Source of the DNA: Balanoglossus misakiensis
Taxonomy: Eukaryota > Hemichordata
Length of the DNA: 64,000 bases
Reading direction: 5' to 3'
Assembly (NCBI GenBank): GCA_040954595.2
Contig: CM082580.2
Coordinates: forward strand, 12,896,001 to 12,960,000
The position numbers were made by a program, and so were the translations under genes. The first letter of the stretch is position 1, and every line of letters begins with the position of its first letter. Positions 1-12,600 of the stretch are shown piece after piece. Under the pieces are notes generated by a model. It did not search any database, was not told the origin of the DNA, and worked only from the letters and a program-made list of their open reading frames with translations.

Positions 1-3000
1 CAGATAGTCGATCGCCTTTCTCCGTAAATCGAATGTTTCCCTGGCAAGAAAGTCAAAACAAAATCATTGTTAGGTATATACGTCGAAGAACCGGCAATTT
101 GTGGCTTAGGAATAACTTGAAGAAAATCATGTCTTAGAGGAATAATATCAATACAAAACCAAAACACTTACAGTTATCCCGAACACTTGTAAAGTCTGCA
201 CCGACCTCTTTATCACGGTTGCCATGGATATGTCGTCATAAGTGAAATCGCCCACGCGTCGTGGCGGGTTCTGCTGCGAAAAAATCTCGTCGGATCGGTT
301 CAGGGCGATCGCCATTGCAACGATGGAATCGTAAGAAAATCCGGCATAGTCCCCGTATGTCGCTTTCATGTAGTTGTAGATGTCGAGATCACGTGCCTCG
401 GGTTTCTGAACGTGAACAAAAGACATGGATAAACGAAATGAGTTTCGATAAAAACTGATGCAACCCTTTCTTCCTCCGCCGTCTGTCCGTCCCTTTCTTT
501 CTTTCCTCCCTTCCTTCTTTCTTTCTCTCTCTCTCTTTCCATACATCTATCGCTATGTATATCTCACTCTCCCCCTATTGTACTGTCGTATTACTTCTAG
601 TGTTGAACAAACAACGAGTATGGGCATACGTACGACCCCAGCAAAGTCGACGTCTTGAAAGTCCTCGGCGTAAGCGGAGCCCTTGATAGCAATATAGCCG
701 TTTAATGCGGCGATCATTTCTTGGTCGGAACAGGTGATGTCGTCATCCAGATTGCGCTGAAGATGCCAGTCTTTGTTCAACCAACCCAACAACAACCACA
801 CATACTTCTGGCCGTAGAGGTCTCTCCGATACGCCTGTGAACGAAATTAACCAGGACAGGATGACATTCAGGGCATCAAATCTGGTATTTTACACCGAAC
901 AAGCAGAAATAGTTCAAATGCGTCATTCTGTACCTGCTGTTAAGTACACTTGTTTAAATCAATTGTTGTCAATATCTTTGACGCACTGTTTTCTTTTCGA
1001 CGATAACTTTCAATTGACGCTCGTTCTGTGGCACATACGCAAAATACTATGATGGTATATGTGTAAATTATTTGACCGCCCTACAGGCATAATTTCACAA
1101 TACACCAAGGTATACAGGTGTCAATCCAAATAGCGGTGACCGAAATAAAAATGGGGTGAAACTAGTTAGCTTTCTAATGCGCCATGTCTATCTAAATGTA
1201 ACTTACACATATATCATTTTGGTACTTTTCATTTACCCAATCGTACGTAGGTTATGTTCTAACTCGTTATCGTTCATTTTTGATCAAGCTTTACAGAAAC
1301 ATGCCCTTGGGAAATGCTATATGCGTCCCCGTAGCATAAATCTTTGATTTGTATGAAACATTCTTCGCACATTTTAGATTATCGGTTAACATGACCCCAG
1401 GCTGTTCAGCAGAGACTCGACAGTGCCGTTTCTGCGATTTCGTCAAAGAAATCCCATTACACGAAACAAGATCACGGATCAGCTGTGCCTTTTCCCCGCC
1501 AAACCATGATCAATGTTCAGCTATTCTTTTTTCCCGCCAAACCTTCCTGTTCTTACAGTTCTTCACGTAGATTGATTACTTCTGTCATAATTGTCAAGGG
1601 CCTTCAAGTTGACTAAGAGCCATCAGTTTTATCATTGTTGCTGGCGCCACAACCAGATTATTTTCGAGGCTTAATCACTGCATGCAATCGCGGCAAGGTA
1701 AATTTTATATCCCAAATCGGAAATGTCTTTTATTTATCGACTGCAAACGATGTGAACGAAATGCTGGAAGGTTACCCATGCCATACACGGACAGGAAGGA
1801 ATATGGGTTCCAACACATTGATACAAGATGGCGACTGTTCGCGACGTGGCATTATATCTTAATTTCCTCAATACTGATTTCCACGTAATTCGGGGGATCA
1901 TCTGGCAGACTTGTGTTAAATATCCCAAATCCCGGCCTTTCCTCTTTGCATCGGGTGATATTAAATGTTAATGGCGCTGCGCTATGATCTGGTTTATATT
2001 TTCTACGATCCTGGCTTTCTTTTCTTCCCTTTCTGTGCTATGGTAATCTGCTGGCAGCCTTGAATAGGCTTCTTGTCTTCGCCAGGTGTGTAATGTGAAA
2101 GATCTTGGATTCCGCCACCTAAGTACAGGACTTAGGGAGTCCATTAAGTGGTGTATATGTTACACTTACTTTGTTTACGACCCTAATATATTCATAAATT
2201 GGTCAAAAACCACGTTTAATTCACCCCACGTACATTTTTTGATAAGGGATTGTGAATTTAGTAAGCCATTTCAAGAACAAGACGAATGGAACATGAATTT
2301 TCATCGTCGTTTGGGGCATAAATATTAACCACTAAAAATAAAACCCTCAATCGTTAACTCCCAATCTATAGTGTATCTTTCTTCATCACGTTTTGTGAGT
2401 AACGTGTATATTGTCCTGTTCGAGTCGCGAGTAATCAAGAAAAGTTGTACCAGGACGATTTATATATAGACTTTGCTTTACGAAAAGTTTTAGGGATAGG
2501 GAAATTTATATTGATGAAAAACACGGCTTTAAAACGAAACGGCACAAGTAACCAAAACTGCCATTTGATCTTCTTGGGTAAATTGTGAGTTTTTGAGCAT
2601 TTATAAACGCCATTATAGTTTTGTTTTCTGTACAGTGGAATAGCATTGTTTTGATTTAAATTTAGGTCGTATTCAGTTATACGATCTTGGCGTCTTTAAA
2701 CAGCGAAGGTTATTTAATCGGCCGGGGAGAGACGTGCCAAGTTATTCTCGAATTGGTTTTGTAATGGACGTCAATTTCGAATCACTGTAGTTATGGAGCG
2801 ATGCACAAAACTAGATAGGCGGTCTACATGACACGAATATAGATAGAGTTCTAGTTCACCTACTTCACACATAATTTGCCTTGAAATTTCTTCGTAGGCT
2901 AGTGCCACGATGATTCTTGCGTCGTGATTCTGGAAATAGTAAAAAAAGGGAAAAGGTCGCGTGTTATAAACACGCCGTGGGTATTCTTCACAAAGTCCAC

Positions 3001-6000
3001 GGAATTGGCAGACCCCCGAACCAAAGAAAACAAAGAAACCCGAGAGTGTGATAAAAAAGTGACAACGCACAAATTTCAAGTGCTCTTGAGAGTGCGAAGT
3101 GAAATGTGGTTACCCTGGGGTTTATCAACTGTGTGACCCTAAACTAACACAATATGCAAATTCAAACGTTACCTTTAAACTTTCTACTTGGGCACTTGGC
3201 GTCGTTCCGCTTTCAACATGTTCCACCGACAGAAGGTTGTATTCTCCGGCTGTACCGAGGAGGTCGACCAACTCTTTCATTAGCTGTACGCAGAGAGAGG
3301 CGAACGCAACAAAACGTATAATTATATATTCAGTGACAAGTGGGATGATTAGCTGTTTCGAGTACAGTTGATTTGCATTCCTTTGAATGACTGCTGCTAT
3401 GTCCAGGTGTTCTGTCATTTGGTAAAGTGTGCTAATTATCGATTTGATTTGATTTTGTTGAAAAAAATCTCTGTCTCTTACGTATGCATCTAAAGAAACG
3501 ACGGTCTTACCAGGGTAAATATTTCCACATTTTCGAATATAATAGCCACCCTTTTCCATTGAAAATTACGGAACAGTGCTTCCCAGGCCGGAACCAATAT
3601 GGCGTCCGTTGGTGTCGTGCGCAAAAACAGTGGATACCTTTCCTTGTCGGATAACCCTGGCGACGATGCGGTTCCGGATACCTGTTGAGACGTGATTTTT
3701 TTTTTCAAAGTGAGAACGTTTTTAATTGAATATGCACGCCAAAAAGTGGAATACGTTGGGGAGAAGGTTCTCTTTCCGTGTTGTTTACATTTGTGAATCG
3801 TGACATCTCAGAGACAAGTAAAACAATGAAGTCATTGTATTGGAGTATTCTCTCTGAAGCAATGCGTTACCTGGACTAAGTTGTAGAAAGATGCAACTTC
3901 ACACACGGGTTGTGTTACCATGGAGTTGGTGGCGGCAAAGAGCATGACAATTTGATGTTTGTGATAGACGAAGTCGTACAGAATTTGTAATGCCTCGCCT
4001 TGTTCTTCCTGATGCAAAACGAAACGAACCAAAGGTCAAATTGAGAAAGTGAACACGTGTTATTAAGAAGAAAATATGACCTGTATGCAAAACAGCAGAT
4101 GGTGGTCCGATGCTATTTTGTAAAGTAAATTTGTTGTCATTATTATAACATCAATAATACTAGAAGTTGAGGGAATCAGGGAATCATTTGTTCGATTTTC
4201 AGAGAAACGCAGACGCTTAGCGTTATCAGTGCAATTGCGGCGAAGAAGATTAAGCTCCCGAAAGTTTGCCTTCAAAAGGCAAGGAATAAACTCGTCTAAT
4301 TGTACCTGTGCCGAACGATTAGAGTCAGAGATATTTTTTTCGTTTTATCGTGGTGCGTCGACAATGCTGCCTTATATAGCTGGCATGTCTCTATTCAAAT
4401 TGATAGACTTATGTTACAACCATTTATTTTTTTTTATAAATAGGTTTCTTAGAGATATAACTTTCTAATTTCTCCAATAATGTTGAATGCTTCAAATACA
4501 ATTCGCAAAAGAATCGGCAATTTAGCAGTGATATCTCTGAAAAGGGAAAATTCGTGCACGCTTTTATCTGACCGAATCCCGGGACCGAATTTGATAACTC
4601 GTTACTACTAACGTTTGCGTATATCTGATATGTCGTTATCGGAACAGGCTCGTATATACAGTGAGATATAATTCGCTCTTGTTTGTTCCCTTATCCATAT
4701 TTCTTCCTCACGGGGCATAAACTTGCAAAGAAAACTTGCCATGACACCCGTTGTCACGTGATAGAAATGTTTCAACAAGTTTCCGTCTTTTTTCAAGCCC
4801 GCATCCAAACGGAAATCACAAATCCCCTTAGGTTGACTAAGTCATTCATATATCATTTCTTAATCACGCATGTACCACGCAGGTACCATGTAGCTATCAC
4901 GTGGCTACCATCCCACAGAATGTATGGGCATCCCGTAGGAGCAACCGAGTTTTCTCTTGCTCTGAACACGATAGAATGGAAGCAAAATCAATATTAGACT
5001 ATTTTCTTCACACAGAGTGTGTATGTCATAATGATGCATGCAGCACCAGCTTATATTGAATAAAAACTTGATAAAGAGCATTGAATATGCCGCTTGTATG
5101 AGATCATGACGAAATTCAAAGAAAGAGAAAAAAAGCTGGTTTTCCCCGTTTCCCAGAGCTGCTTCATTTTACGAGAGGTGGTTGTCAATCTAACAAATAA
5201 AAAAGGGGGTGGGATTGATTATATTCTCAACTTTAATACTAGGGGACTAATTGGTTTGATCATGAATAGGTAAATCAAGATTTCTTTGCTCCGTTCATCG
5301 GTTGATTACTTTTGTTAATAATTTATTCCACATTTCAGCTAGCCGAACGGTTATATATGGCGGTAAACTGTTGCCGCAAGGAATCGTTAGATCTTATTCT
5401 ATCAAAAGGTTTCTGATGTGGTCCTGTGTACATCTAGTTCTTCCAAGGAAAATTGTCATACATTCCTGGTGTTATTGAGTAGTGAGCGGTTTCAAGCTTA
5501 ATAGATGAAAACTGTTTGATTAATCCAAGATCTCTGGATATTTACGAGTCACTTGTGGCGTGACATAAAACAGTATAGACAATTAAACCCTGCAACAACT
5601 AGGGGAAAACTCATCAAAACTAACTGAAATTTGCACAAACCATGAATCGCTTGAGCAAATTAAAAAAGTTTAAACGAAATTAAAACGGACAATGCGAAAT
5701 GAAATAGAAATGGAACCTTCGTGAACTTTTCGAGTGTCGGTTTGGCTCGGCGAATAAATGATGAACTCGTTCGACTTTGACTTTGACTTCTATTCATCCT
5801 CTCAATCATGAATCAGTGTTAATTGACCATGTAAATGTTTGCATTTGTTTATAATCTTGCTTGCTGCCTGATTCCACGGGCTATAGCTTTGGCGGTTGAT
5901 AGAAAAACCCAATCCTGAAGTGAAGTGATAGCTGGATCGGCAGGAACTTTCAAAATTGGCCAAACTTCCTGGTACGTGCGATAATTCTAGCTGCAGTATA

Positions 6001-8432
6001 CTGAGCTCGTTGTCATTAAAATTGACGCCCATTTAATATTGAATTACACTAGTCAGGTTTTGCAGTTGAATTTACATCAACAAGAGTTTTGCGAGCTTCA
6101 TTGGCGACGCAGCATTGGATAGATCCAATTTGGCGGAGATTACTGTCGAAAGTCGACTTTAAATTTTGCTTTAACATGCCGTTATCGTCGGAGATCGCGC
6201 CGATTTTACGAGCAGACGAGACTGGGTTAATTGAAGCAGAATCAATTGGACCATACTGATGAAAACAGGTGAGCTTTTGGATTTCGAACGAATGAAGATG
6301 ACATCGGTGTTATCTTCATTAAGCTCGATTTTTTATGCGTTATCCAATCCGTGATATTTTGAACGCACGTCTTAATTGACACCAAAGCTTTGGGAAGACA
6401 CGATGAGACTATAAGAGAAAAACCTGGTATATCATAAGTGTACTGGTGAAACTGTAACTTGTGCTTGTCAATTAAATTTACCAAGAGATGCAAGTAATAC
6501 AGTACTACTTACTAGTAATTACAGAGGATGTATCAATGAACACACAAATTATGCAAATTACAAAACACGATGGTCTGTCGCCAGAGCATGCGCAAAAGAA
6601 TCATGGAAGAATACGAACACCTCCCCAGGAATATATGTAAATCATTCTCATAAAAAAACACGTTCAAATTCAACAAATTTGGGGATGCAGTACGGGTGCC
6701 CAAGCATCATCGGAAATAGTTTAACATTCCATTCCACGAGACAGGAATGAGAATAGTCTTATACCTTAAGGGGCCCCGTCATGCACGATTCTTTCAAATT
6801 CTGTGTTGTAAAATATGGAATTTTGGGATTTTAATATTGTAACGTCGTCATTGAAAAGTTTTGCAGATTAAGACATGCATGGACAATGGATAACAAAGTC
6901 TTACCAGATTTAAAACACCGTGACCCTGGGCGTGGAAATCGGAACTTAATAGCTTAAGTAGCTGCTTTTGTACGTTATTTTCACAAAATGCGACCAATCT
7001 GAGACTTGTCAATCACGCGTAAATAACCCGGTAGGTTCTTTGATATAGCTTTGTAGATCGCGATGTTCAAATTTGCAAGCCGAGAAACATACCTTGATAT
7101 CGTCGGCGAAGTGTTTTAATTCCATAAACTAATGGAAATGTGATAATTGGTTTTCACAGTATGTGTTGAGGTAATGTACAATAACTATGGCAACGAGGAT
7201 GGGAGTCCTTCTGTCTATATGAATGATATAATTATTAAAATAACAAAAAATATCCTTCTATAACTTTAATAATAATATTGCGGCGTTTATATGGGACGCT
7301 GTCAGTTGACAGTGAACTTGGAGTGAAAATGTTGACATGCATTTTTAACACGAACAAGCTTCACGGTTGACAGAGCCTAAATTTTATAACTCATAAATAA
7401 ACATCGATGCTATATTTGTATGGATGAGCTCTACTGCTTTTGACAATAATAAACTGAAAATATTAAATGACAAATTAGTTGGAAACTCCTCATGCCCACG
7501 TCAAGTCATTTTATTTTCAACAGACACGGACGATATTGTCGTCGGTTTAGTCGTCCCATAGCGTTTTCTTTCATTAAAATGTAAATTTTGTACTTAGTCG
7601 GTTTATTAATGGAGCCATTCAATATAACATCATTTCATTAAAAACACATTATAAATTATGCACTCGTCCTTCACAAACAGGCTTTGAAGTAGACAAAAAT
7701 TAATTGTGACGGTTATTTCTTTTTAAATTCCTAAAATATGATTGTTTAATAAAAACTGTCCCCTTTTTCATGGGCTGTAGGAGTGACACGTTCGTCAAAT
7801 TTGAAGAACGCTGAGAGGTTGTTACATGTATAGAGGTGCCTATAGGTTTCGAGCAAACTTTCCTCCATCCATTTTAACACCAAAAACAAACGAAATATTC
7901 TTGGCCAAGAAGTTTGGGATTGAAAAGAAGTTGTCAACAACCTCTTAAGCGACTATAAGTGTTCTTCCTTGTCAGCACGCGCCATTTGAATAAATTTGCA
8001 TGGATTGAAGACTGCTGTGGGAACACTTTGTCGGGCACGCACGTGCGCACGCGTATTATCTGCATGCGATGGTAAGCGTAGGAACTGTAGCGAACTTTTG
8101 CTAATAATTTGTGTCGCCGGGAGAAGTGGCACGTATCGATTTTAATAAACACAAACTTCCACGCTTGCATAATACAATGTATACTAGTAGCTACTTACTG
8201 TCGTTCCGTTGGTGTAGTTCTGAATCATCACCAACTCATACCCGGGTAAGATAACGGGGTTCCGGTTTACGAAGTCCAGCGCCTCTTTCGTCCCGTATTG
8301 GATGTCAGGACTGATGCTAGAAAGTCCGATGGAAGCGACGAAGCCGCCGATGTGAAGCGCGGTCGTGTTGGCCGAGAAGGCTCTCCTGGACAGAGCCACC
8401 AACACAACCAGGCACGTGTATACACGAAGCAT
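1..8432 (-). CDS. GABA-B-type class C receptor, extracellular ligand-binding region (5' part of gene, partial)
   Basis: Eight coding exons on the minus strand: 8432-8199, 4008-3871, 3681-3511, 3283-3173, 2929-2864, 834-634, 405-172 and 40-<1. All introns are phase 0 with GT-AG ends. The start ATG at 8432 opens a signal peptide (hydrophobic VVLVAL core) followed by LHIGGFVA. Later blocks align with the GABA-B Venus-flytrap fold: SSPGLSDKERYPLFLRTTP, DARIIVALAYEEISRQ, YVWLLLGW, GFSYDSIVAMAIALN and FTEKGDR. About 400 residues are in the window; the hinge end and the 7-TM G-protein-coupling part lie beyond the left edge. It should be a plasma-membrane receptor for GABA or a related ligand. By recalled alignment, the tyrosine of the FYET-like segment and the aspartate of the YD pair are kept, while the glutamate shortly before that pair appears to be Tyr, so the ligand may differ. 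Family is confident; subtype is not. Confidence 0.85.
484..540. repeat. CT/TTTC-rich polypyrimidine tract
   Basis: Low-complexity run of ctttc, ccttc and ct units inside the receptor intron between the exons at 634-834 and 172-405. It is purine-rich on the gene strand, so it is not the splice-acceptor tract. Confidence 0.7.
5805..6495 (-). mobile_element. Decayed non-LTR retrotransposon (CR1/L2-like) reverse transcriptase fragment
   Basis: Lies in the 4.2 kb first intron of the receptor. Read on the minus strand with several frame changes it follows the C-terminal half of a CR1/L2-clade reverse transcriptase: HKLQFHQYTYDI (degraded YADD catalytic box), then SIKTCVQNITDWITHKK, NEDNTDVIFIRSKSKS, an SSARKIGAISDDN segment matching the usual SARNLGVxFD block, NEARKTLV, and CNSILNG followed by ILQLELSH. 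Stops and frameshifts break it, so it is a dead copy. No 5' end, poly(A) tail or target-site duplication was found. The family call is from motif order only. Confidence 0.6.
6496..8198. other. Remainder of receptor intron 1, no gene seen
   Basis: AT-rich DNA between the LINE relic and exon 1. Open frames are short and have no recognisable protein or paired splice sites. The other side of the intron (4009-5804) looks the same. Confidence 0.5.
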
Positions 8433-9607
8433 TGCTCTGCAGGGTCTTTGGGCCGGCGGCGGGCGTGTAGGACAGGAACGTTACCTACTTGGCGTGCATA
8501 CAAGTTACATGTGCTTGTCCTTGTGGAGTCGTAGATCACGTACAGCTTGTGAGAAGTCGTTGATGAGCGTTGCTTCGCGAGGTCTTCCACCGCATGCAAA
8601 TTGCGCTGATGGTGTCCCAAACAATGACAATACCGAACCCTCCTGTTTCACCAATAGAGACACAGCGCTGTCAACCGACCAATCATCTGCTTGCTTGCAT
8701 TTCGTTAAACAGTCAAGGCAACCCGCGGCGCTTTACAAGCAAACAACCCATTGCACCAAGGTCGGTGTAAAGGAACGGGAATTATTATAATTAGTATAAT
8801 GATTCCACGTATCGGTTATTATTAAAGGCACAGTAGCCATAACTTTTGATAATATTTTCGGTATTTTTATTCTTTGAAGAAAGATATTATATAGATATTT
8901 GGTAAACATGATCGTTGGATTTATCTATTCCATTTATATCTCAAAAGAGGAAGACAATCTTACACTTTCACCGGGACTGCCAGTAATACAATATCACATC
9001 TTTGCATGTATGCGTTTGTTCTAACATGCTAAACTAAGCAAACGTGTATATCACGTACTAGGGTAAGGGGAAATATTCAGAAGACGCATAATTTAGGTAA
9101 CAAAGAAAGACGAAAATATTTCGTTTATTAACATTTCAACATAAAAGTTTTCATAACTATCATATAAACATCCATTCTAATATACAATGGCACGTAAAAA
9201 GTATCTTTATAACTATATACGAAATACAAATGTAAACATAGATACATGTACATGTATATACTTTTAAAACTTGCTGAAATCCTATCCGAGAGTACTGTTT
9301 CTACTGTAAATGTTACGGTATTGGTTCGATAGAATCGCGATAAAGTGTCATATTAAAATTTGAAATTAACAAGAGGGAAAATAATATATGTGTACACCAA
9401 AAACCGATGAAAGACTCGTTATGGAAATCTGCTCACAACAGGCAGATGTGTCAAAGCGTCTGTGCGGTGCAGCGCCCTCTTTAGTTAAACAATAAAAATC
9501 TGTTGTTGGTGGGAATCGTTGCGTGCGCTGGTAGCACATGTCGAAGATACCACGCCATCTCAAGTCGAAGGCGTGTAGATAAGAGTATGTGGCTTCTAAA
9601 ATGTCTG
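8433..9607. other. Receptor promoter side and gene A 3' UTR
   Basis: Upstream of the receptor ATG the first ~300 bases are CpG-rich, as expected of a 5' UTR or promoter. From about 9100 to 9607 the DNA is the probable 3' UTR of gene A, which is transcribed in the same direction. Open frames here overlap exon 1 in other frames or lack any recognisable product. Confidence 0.45.
9124..9129 (-). terminator. Candidate poly(A) signal of gene A
   Basis: AATAAA on the minus strand, 479 bases past the gene A stop codon. It is the first clear hexamer I noticed downstream of the gene. Confidence 0.4.
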
Positions 9608-12600
9608 TCACGAACGAACAGGTAACCGACTTTGTCGGCGAGCGGGGTTACTTTTATTGGATGAAGAGGCGTTTGAGGTTGCCTTGCTCTTTGTTTTCGT
9701 CGACGTTTCCGGGACTCTTTTCTGATCATACATTCGCGGAGGCGTTTTCTTCCGAGGAACCTCCTTACTCCTGTGATGACCCAAATCGCCGTTCGTCAAT
9801 GTGCCTCGGTCTCGTTCTGGTTTCTTGTCTCTATCCGATACTTTCCTGTTTTCCGTTTTGCGCTTAATTTCATCCTTTGCTTCAACGTTGTTATTTTGGG
9901 CCGCCTTTTTGCCTCCTTCGTTTCCGCCGCTGTCTGCCTTCCTGTGGTGAATCTTCGGCTTCGGCATCATAATCTTGTCTATCGGTTCATCCGACCCTAC
10001 CGACTTGTCGCTCTTTCTGGAAACCGGCGAGTTCCTCCGCCCTCTATCGTCCCTCTTTGAGATGACAACCGTGTCTGACGTTTTCGGCCTCAACCTTTCC
10101 AGTTCTTCGGAGGTAGGCCGTGACCCCGTGTCATCCGGGGTCAAAGGTGACGATCCACGGGACCCTGACAGTTTTGTTTGCGCGTCTTCACTGTTAGTCT
10201 TCAAAAGCACCAATTCTTTTTCCACTCGCCTTTTCTCCAGCTTATCCTCGGACAAACAACACTCCAGTTGATTTATTTTCTCCTGCACATCGCCGACAAA
10301 CCTGCGAGGCGGGAAAAAAACATACAAAAATCAAGAATTTCATCGCAATGACAGAAATATACGACGCCAGGCAGTAACAGTTTTCGATGTTGTTTTCCTA
10401 TAAAAGATGTGTCCTCAGCGATATGTTGTATGAAGCGACTGTGTTTGTTTAATCTGACACAGTACGTGTGTTTTCTCTGTGTACAGGCATTTCTGACAAT
10501 GGCGCAGTGAAACCTTTTCACCTCCAAAACGCTCTAGGGACACAAACGTGTTTTTACCGTCGATTGATACGGGTGCTGTCTGTTTACATGTTGTAGGGCA
10601 TTGTGTTGCGTTCTTTTAAGTCCAGTAAACGCAAGCAGCAACCTGCTTCGAAAGCACAACTATCAGCCTTCTGGCAATAACAGAAAACATGCTAGAATTA
10701 CTATTGGTCAATATGACCATGTGGTGGCGCACTTTTTTCGCTTGTGCAACCATCTGCGCCCAAAATGTTGTCCTACATGCAAATGATTTATTTGTTTACG
10801 ATCTCCAGGTCTTCGCATTTTGCCACGGCTTTTCACCTGATTACGAATTCCTCACTTTCTTACTTTTGACGATAATGTGTCTTAGTTCACGCAGAGTAAA
10901 TAAACTTGCTCAATAAACGAGTTCCTAATTCAACGTTACTCGGAAGTCGTGATAAAAAAGTATGGCGCACTTCAGATTTCATTTGCTGGTCGTAAAACGC
11001 ATATAACGTCGTAATTTGCCGCCAGTCCGTGTGCTTATTCTACCCACGTCCGTTGGATTGAAATGTAAAGCTAATACGCTCACTTGCAGACTTCGGCAGG
11101 CCTTGTGAATTTGAAACGTGCCCAACGCCCTCTACATATCGGTGTGCGCTCAACTGGCATGGCAGTAATAACAACAGGGAGAATAAGTTCTGGCGGAAAT
11201 TCCACCATGTTTGTTATCGCGTGCTCAGGCAGGTGTAAAATCGACGCGAAATCACTCAGGCGAGATCAGAATGTAAAATGGGGATGTGACGACAAAACTG
11301 TTTTTAAAGCTTGAGTGGGAACAACGAATACAAACAACGCATATTGTATACCGTATTCCTTGAAAGGGTCTAACTCTATCTTATCCTTATGCCTTTTATC
11401 ATATTAACACTGTGCTGTACTGTACTGTACTGTACTGTACTGTACTGTACTGTACTGTACTGTACTGTACTGTACTGTACTGTACTGTACTGTACTGTAC
11501 TGTACTGTACTCTACTGTACTCTACTGTACTGTACTCTACTCTACTGCACTACTTTGTGAACTGAGAGCCACCTCACACTTCGCATGATAAGCAAGTTCG
11601 CGGAAAGTCGAACAGGAAAACAGGTCTATATTTGATAAAGAACCCACGACTGATTGATTGCCTGGCTGGTCGGTGTTTTTCTATCTACCTTAGCAACTTT
11701 CAGTTGTCAGGATCACAGGAATTATGTCCAATTCATTTGCTCGTAGGTACATTGGAATGTGCCCCTACTGAATTAGAATTGAACACACAGGGTGACGTCA
11801 TTGAATGGTCTGATGAAAATGACAGACCAAGTTATGGTCGTGGTGCCGATAAAAAATGCCGTTGTACATACGCAACCACGCTCAACTGGACATGGCTATA
11901 GTCAGAACGCGGTTGACTTCATTCACAGTGACAACAATTTACTGACTATTGTGAGTCTAGAAAAATAAAGTAGGCACAGGCCCCTATATAGTTTCAGCTC
12001 GGCCATTGTGAGTACTGCGACTAAAACCGACAGAAATTGAGTCAAGTTGGTAGCGGTTTTTTTAACCTCTCGCTTCACAAATATTAGCGTCGACGAAGTG
12101 TGCAAGCGCGTGTGCTTGACCTCAACGACAACGCTCGTTTTGTGTGCGGAATGCAGAAGGGCGATATGTGTCAATGGAAACTGATTCTTACAACGAACAA
12201 CAGAGGACGGGATTGGCATAGCTGAAGAACTGGTACCCTTAACGCATGATCAAGAAAATTGAATTGAAAAAACGTGCAGTACTGATATCGATGTACGACA
12301 TGTTTGTCTGCATTCGACGGCTCGGTATCCACGGGCGACAGGGGCGCCTTGTCTCCTAGCAATGACGCGTCCGCACATTCGGGCACTCGAGATGCAAGCC
12401 TCTGCGATCTGAAAATTCTACAAGGATTCCGTTCACGTGACAAAAATAGCAAATCAACGCTCATTGTACACGGAACATCTGCGTCCTTGATATTCCGCTA
12501 CCATGGCAATGGACTAATTATCCCTTCGCCTGTGCACTGCCGATGATTCCAACCATTTTCTATTAGGCCCAACCTCCCGCATGTAGTAAAGGTCATTCAA

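Noticed and set aside
11805-11830. CTGATGA motif suggesting a hammerhead ribozyme
   Set aside because: The following sequence forms only a simple GGTCTG/CAGACC hairpin; the GAAA box and the three-stem layout are missing.
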